10,562 nt of DNA from Limiplasma sp048370855 (GTDB lineage: Bacteria > Bacillota > Clostridia > Christensenellales > Aristaeellaceae). This document shows positions 8,050-10,562 of this stretch, one piece after another (position 1 is the first letter of the stretch; each line of letters starts with the position of its first letter). Location: assembly GCA_048370855.1 (NCBI GenBank), contig DBGEOK010000003.1, forward strand, positions 1 to 10,562, written 5' to 3'. The translations under genes and the position numbers were made by a program. The notes below the pieces were generated by a model. The model was not told the origin of the DNA and searched no databases. It saw only the letters and a list, made by a program, of their open reading frames with translations.

Positions 8050-8091
8050 TAACGCAAGCCGCCGCATGAAAAGCTCCATGCGGCGGCTCAG
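8050..8091. repeat. Hairpin repeat, copy 1
   Basis: A perfect 12-base-pair stem, AGCCGCCGCATG (8057-8068) with CATGCGGCGGCT (8077-8088), encloses an 8-base loop. The 32-base core is identical to copy 2 except for the last loop base. The flanks match copy 2 only in inverted orientation (TAACGCA on one side, CAG on the other), so the 42-base units are arranged head to head. No T-run follows on either strand. Confidence 0.85.
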
Positions 8092-8257
8092 ATTGTCGAC
8101 AAACCTATTTGGGGGTGGTTTGGAGGGGTGACAGCCCCTCCAAATGAAATCGTATCGCCTGGCTTTGCCAGGCGGGCGGGGAGTTTGCGCCTCCGGCGCA
8201 AGCAAACCGACAGTTCTCGTCGGAAAAGATCGCTGAAAGGCGGGCTTTTTCGACGGC
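8092..8257. repeat. Cluster of further hairpins between the two repeat copies
   Basis: The 166 bases between the repeat copies are packed with dyads. They hold the palindrome TTGTCGACAA (8093-8102), a 10-bp stem TTTGGAGGGG/CCCCTCCAAA (8119-8144), an 8-bp stem CGCCTGGC/GCCAGGCG with a TTT loop (8156-8174), a 7-bp stem TTGCGCC/GGCGCAA (8185-8201), and CCGAC/GTCGG (8207-8223). On the minus strand the last of these is followed by TTTGCTT and might act as a weak terminator for rny. Open frames crossing here are repeat artefacts. Confidence 0.75.
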
Positions 8258-8299
8258 CTGAGCCGCCGCATGAAAAGCTTCATGCGGCGGCTTGCGTTA
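8258..8299. repeat. Hairpin repeat, copy 2, just downstream of rny
   Basis: The same 12-bp stem, AGCCGCCGCATG (8261-8272) with CATGCGGCGGCT (8281-8292), lies 13 bases past the rny stop codon. It probably protects or ends the rny mRNA, but there is no T-run, so it is not a standard intrinsic terminator. Its outer flank TTGCGTTA mirrors the outer flank of copy 1. Confidence 0.85.
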
Positions 8300-8312
8300 T
8301 GTAAGTTCCGAT

Positions 8313-9854
8313 TTACTTGGCGTATTCGGTGCTGCGGGTCTCCCGAATGACGTTTACGCGGATTTGTCCCGGATACTCGAGCTCTTTTTCGATGCGCTTG
8401 GCAACCTCTTTGGCCAATACCTTGGTGCCGTCGTCGGTGATGTCCTCAGGCTTGACCATAATACGAACCTCGCGACCGCTCTGGATAGCGAAGCATTTTT
8501 CAACGCCGGGGAAGCTGTTTGCAATTTCCTCCAGCTTCTCAAGCCGCTTGATGTAATTTTCCAGCGACTCCCGGCGCGCGCCGGGGCGGGCCGCGGAGAT
8601 CGCGTCCGCCGCCTGCACCAATACGGCCTCGACGGTTTGCGGCTCCACATCGTTATGATGGGCCAGGATGGCGTGGATGACGTCCGGGCTCTCACGGTAT
8701 TTACGGGCAAGCTCGGCTCCAAGGGTCACGTGCGTGCCCTCGGCCTCGTGGTCGACGCCCTTGCCGATGTCGTGCAGAAGGCCCGCCCGCTTGGCCAGGG
8801 CCACATCCGCTCCCAGCTCGGCGGCCATCATGCCTGCCAAATGGCTGACTTCAATGGAATGCTTCAGTACGTTCTGCCCGTAGCTCGTGCGGTAGCGCAG
8901 GCGGCCCAAAATCTTGACCAGCTCATGGTGGATTCCATGCTGATGCGTTTCAAACACGGCCTGCTCGCCGGCCTCGCGGATCTGATTATCCACTTCCTTG
9001 CGCGCTTTATCCACCATTTCCTCAATGCGCGCGGGGTGGATGCGGCCGTCCATAATCAGCCGTTCCACCGCGATACGCGCAATTTCGCGCCGGACTGGGT
9101 CAAACGCGCTGACAATGACCGCCTCGGGCGTATCGTCGATGATGAGGTCCACGCCCGTCGCCGTTTCCAGCGCGCGGATATTGCGACCCTCGCGGCCGAT
9201 AATGCGTCCCTTCATATCGTCGTTGGGCAGGTTGATGACGGATACGGTGCTTTCCGCCACATGGTCGGCCGCGCATTTCTGAATGGCCAGGGCGATGATG
9301 TTACGGGCTTTCTTCTCGCCCTCCTCGCGCGCTCGGGTTTCAATCTCCCGGACCATGGCGGCGGCGTCGTGGTAAGCGTCTTTCTGAATGCGGCTGACCA
9401 GCATGTGGCAAGCCTCGTCCTGCGTCATGCCCGCGATGCGTTCCAGCTCCGCAAGCTGCTTCTGACGCCCGGCCTCCAGGCTTTCCTCCGCTTTTTGCAG
9501 CTCGCCGGCCTTTTGGGTAAGCGCTTCCTCACGGCTTTCCAGGTTGTCCTGCTTTTTATCGAGGGTTTCCTCGCGCTGGAGGATCCGGCGCTCGCTGCGC
9601 TGAACCTCGGCGCGGCGGTCGCGGCATTCGCGGTCGAGCTCCGTCTTCAGGCGAAGCACTTCCTCTTTGGCCTCCAGAATGGTTTCCTTCTTCTTTTCAT
9701 CCGCCTTGCGCCGGGCGTCCTCAAGCAGGTTTTTCGCATATTCCTCGGTCCGCCCGATCTTCTTTTCGCCCGCCTGCTTGCGGTATAGATAGCCCGCGGC
9801 CACGCCTAACCCGGCGGCGGCAACGGCAATCAGGATCGTTATAAAGATGTCCAT
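8313..9854 (-). CDS. rny: Ribonuclease Y
   Basis: RNase Y is the membrane-anchored endoribonuclease that starts decay and processing of many mRNAs in Firmicutes. The 513 residues (family about 520) show an N-terminal membrane helix (about 3-23) and a long charged coiled coil (about 30-180). A KH RNA-binding motif GRIIGREGRN (216-225) follows, and then the HD catalytic domain with H332 (HSIEVSH) and the HD pair at 361-362 (GLLHDIGKG). The C-terminal family block ends in YPGQIRVNVIRETRSTEYAK. All key residues are present. The ATG has GAAAGGAGAG just upstream (9870-9861). No clear promoter is seen in the 60 bases directly before it. It may be transcribed from the perfect promoter at 10267-10295 through a terminator, from a weak local promoter, or by read-through. 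A hairpin follows the stop. Confidence 0.97.
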   Translation of the reverse strand: MDIFITILIAVAAAGLGVAAGYLYRKQAGEKKIGRTEEYAKNLLEDARRKADEKKKETILEAKEEVLRLKTELDRECRDRRAEVQRSERRILQREETLDKKQDNLESREEALTQKAGELQKAEESLEAGRQKQLAELERIAGMTQDEACHMLVSRIQKDAYHDAAAMVREIETRAREEGEKKARNIIALAIQKCAADHVAESTVSVINLPNDDMKGRIIGREGRNIRALETATGVDLIIDDTPEAVIVSAFDPVRREIARIAVERLIMDGRIHPARIEEMVDKARKEVDNQIREAGEQAVFETHQHGIHHELVKILGRLRYRTSYGQNVLKHSIEVSHLAGMMAAELGADVALAKRAGLLHDIGKGVDHEAEGTHVTLGAELARKYRESPDVIHAILAHHNDVEPQTVEAVLVQAADAISAARPGARRESLENYIKRLEKLEEIANSFPGVEKCFAIQSGREVRIMVKPEDITDDGTKVLAKEVAKRIEKELEYPGQIRVNVIRETRSTEYAK

Positions 9855-9919
9855 TTCCTTCTCTCCTTTCCTGTAAATTTTTTATCATTTCATGTCGATT
9901 CCCTCGGCCGCTTCCGCCC

Positions 9920-9957
9920 AAAAAGCAGAAAAGCCGACGAGCATAGCTCGCACGGCT
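9920..9957 (-). terminator. Intrinsic terminator upstream of rny
   Basis: On the minus strand AGCCG-TG-CGAGC pairs with GCTCG-T-CGGCT around a TAT loop (stem 9957-9932). The stem runs directly into TTTT, then CTGC, then TTTTT (to 9920). The ten base pairs plus a split T-run make a credible terminator for leftward transcripts. It sits between the consensus promoter at 10267-10295 and the rny start, so it either ends a separate RNA or attenuates rny. Confidence 0.75.
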
Positions 9958-10260
9958 GCTGTTTGATTTTCGGTCGCGCTCTGCCGCCCACCCTCCGCAG
10001 ACGAAACAGAACACCGCCTTGCGCCCGCGTGACCGCAGACGTCCGGCAGGTCGCCCATGCGCCGAAGCGCATGGCCCGCGCCAAACCATTCTCATATACC
10101 CATACAAACGCTCCCGGCGGAAGCGTCTTCGTAAGCAAAACCCGCCAACCCTTCGCCCGGGCCAAAACCCGCGCGCGCTGCTGGGAAAGCCGATGAGTGG
10201 GAATATATTCGAAAAAACAGCAAGGCCATTGCGTCCCCGCAGAAAGCCTATGTAGCCGAC
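9920..10260 (-). ncRNA. Candidate structured non-coding RNA or terminator-containing leader of rny
   Basis: A perfect sigma-A promoter predicts a start near 10260 and the terminator an end near 9920, giving about 340 nt. No reading frame in it has a recognisable product. Visible structure includes CCATGCGC-TTCG-GCGCATGG (10074-10055), an 8-bp stem capped by the very stable UUCG tetraloop on the minus-strand RNA only. Its two sides can pair further out: ACGAA with TTCGT and CCGCC with GGCGG around an asymmetric internal bubble, leaving a GCG-GTCA-CGC mini-hairpin on the 3' side. A long arm with a central bubble recalls 6S RNA, but the length is larger and I see no diagnostic 6S sequence. RNase P RNA, tmRNA and T-box signature motifs are absent. 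Confidence 0.4.
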
Positions 10261-10266
10261 TTCATA

Positions 10267-10295
10267 ATTATAGACGCTTTCCCTCAGGGTGTCAA
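10267..10295 (-). promoter_or_regulatory. Perfect consensus sigma-A promoter facing rny
   Basis: On the minus strand TTGACA (10295-10290), a 17-base spacer and TATAAT (10272-10267) match the consensus at all twelve positions. It lies just past the 3' end of the IS1-like transposase. The -35 coincides with the most likely terminal repeat of that element, so the promoter may be a hybrid of IS and host sequence. Confidence 0.8.
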
Positions 10296-10562
10296 GTACA
10301 AGCCCGGACAGGGAGTGTCCAAGGGCGCAGTTAAAGGAAATCAACAAGAGCAAAGGGAACAAGGGCGTAAGGACGAGAAGAACGATAGCTAAGCTTTGCA
10401 GCGCTAAACCGATTGTAGGCACAAACAAAGACCGCCAGCACAGCGCGAAGGTTCTCCAACTTTCTAGGAAAGCATCTGCTTCTTCGTGCCAAAGTGGGAA
10501 TATAGTGCCGTAAATCAGCATTGACACCCTCAACCGTGAACGTATCATTCTTGTTGTGAATA
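10288..10562 (-). mobile_element. 3' end of an IS1-like insertion sequence, continuing beyond the window
   Basis: The transposase fragment and about 40 bases after its stop belong to the element. Reading inward from about 10288 the sequence starts GGTGTCAAG. IS1-family ends also start GGTG, so I place the terminus there. An imperfect alternative is the GGACA-5-TGTCC dyad (10306-10320). The other end is outside the window, so neither the terminal repeat nor a target duplication can be verified. Confidence 0.6.
10331..10562 (-). CDS. IS1-like DDE transposase, C-terminal 76 residues (5' end outside the window)
   Basis: The frame opened by the first complete codon (10561-10559) reads IHNKNDTFTVEGVNADLRHY and ends FALVDFL before TAA at 10331. 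The pattern E-x2-N-x2-LR followed by LARRSRCF and a hydrophobic tail matches the C-terminal end of IS1-family transposases. There the glutamate of the VEGVN segment is the third catalytic acid of the DDE triad. The frame is intact as far as it is visible. The catalytic aspartates and N terminus are outside. A related ISXO2/IS1595-type assignment is possible because the two groups share this segment. Confidence 0.75.
   Translation of the reverse strand, partial: IHNKNDTFTVEGVNADLRHYIPTLARRSRCFPRKLENLRAVLAVFVCAYNRFSAAKLSYRSSRPYALVPFALVDFL

Noticed and set aside
8017..8283. An 88-codon minus-strand frame with two similar MKLFMRRL and MELFMRRL segments
   Set aside because: The similarity is the hairpin repeat read through twice; the frame has no ribosome binding site and no family resemblance.
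8050..8299. A CRISPR array
   Set aside because: There are only two repeat units, 170 bases apart, with structured sequence between them, and no cas genes are present.
8292..9788. A 498-codon plus-strand frame opposite rny
   Set aside because: It is the antisense shadow of a highly conserved gene and has no motif of its own.
9965..10030. An AGGGTGGGCGGC stretch on the minus strand resembling the T-box motif
   Set aside because: The T-box core AGGGTGG-N-ACCGCG is not matched, no specifier stem is apparent, and rny is not an amino-acid or tRNA-charging gene.
9890..10165. A 91-codon minus-strand frame within the RNA-like region
   Set aside because: It has no ribosome binding site and no recognisable product, it spans the terminator hairpin, and its arginine-rich make-up is what a GC-rich non-coding stretch gives.
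9920..10260. RNase P RNA or tmRNA, which have a similar length
   Set aside because: The conserved GAGGAAAGTCC and ACAGAA elements of RNase P RNA, and the tRNA-like ends of tmRNA, are not found on the transcribed strand.
9721..10548. A 275-codon minus-strand open frame running from the IS end across the rny start
   Set aside because: It crosses the true transposase frame, the terminator and the rny ribosome binding site, its residues are arginine/glycine-rich with no domain, and the real transposase and rny lie in other frames.

Overview
The window looks like the chromosome of a GC-rich Gram-positive anaerobe of the Clostridia. The evidence is a Firmicutes-type membrane-anchored RNase Y gene, strong purine-rich ribosome binding sites, near-consensus sigma-A promoters (TTGACA-17-TATAAT and TTGACA-17-TATCAT), a DUF6020-type membrane protein and a large multidomain c-di-GMP protein. 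No gene fixes the species. All protein genes I can support lie on the minus strand, so transcription runs from high to low coordinates.

Layout in transcription order. At 10562-10331 is the C-terminal end of an IS1-like transposase, cut off by the window edge. Next, 10295-9920 holds a stretch with no convincing protein gene: a perfect sigma-A promoter, about 340 nt of hairpin-rich sequence and an intrinsic terminator. It is either a free-standing structured RNA or a long terminator-containing leader of rny. The RNase Y gene follows (9854-8313). Between rny and the next gene, 8050-8299 carries a cluster of hairpins bounded by two near-identical 32-nt hairpins. Then come a YhcH/YjgK/YiaL-family cupin (7902-7453), a 1402-residue membrane protein with PAS-like regions, GGDEF, receiver, degenerate GGDEF, EAL and a further PAS-like region (7365-3157), a polyprenyl-phosphate-type family 2 glycosyltransferase (3092-2154), and an overlapping multi-pass DUF6020-like membrane protein (2157-259). 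A strong minus-strand terminator at 83-56 closes this block and faces a plus-strand terminator (24-50) for a gene left of the window.

How they fit together. The glycosyltransferase and DUF6020 genes overlap by four bases and share a near-consensus promoter just after the c-di-GMP gene. They probably act together, one charging an undecaprenyl-phosphate-type lipid with a sugar and the other moving that sugar outside the membrane. The c-di-GMP protein may make and degrade the second messenger in one polypeptide, with a receiver domain in the middle. It is separated from the YhcH gene by 87 bases and could be co-transcribed with it or use a weak promoter of its own. RNase Y is an independent housekeeping gene. 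The parts most worth a second look are the RNA-like region upstream of rny, the point where the insertion element meets its promoter, and the hairpin cluster downstream of rny.
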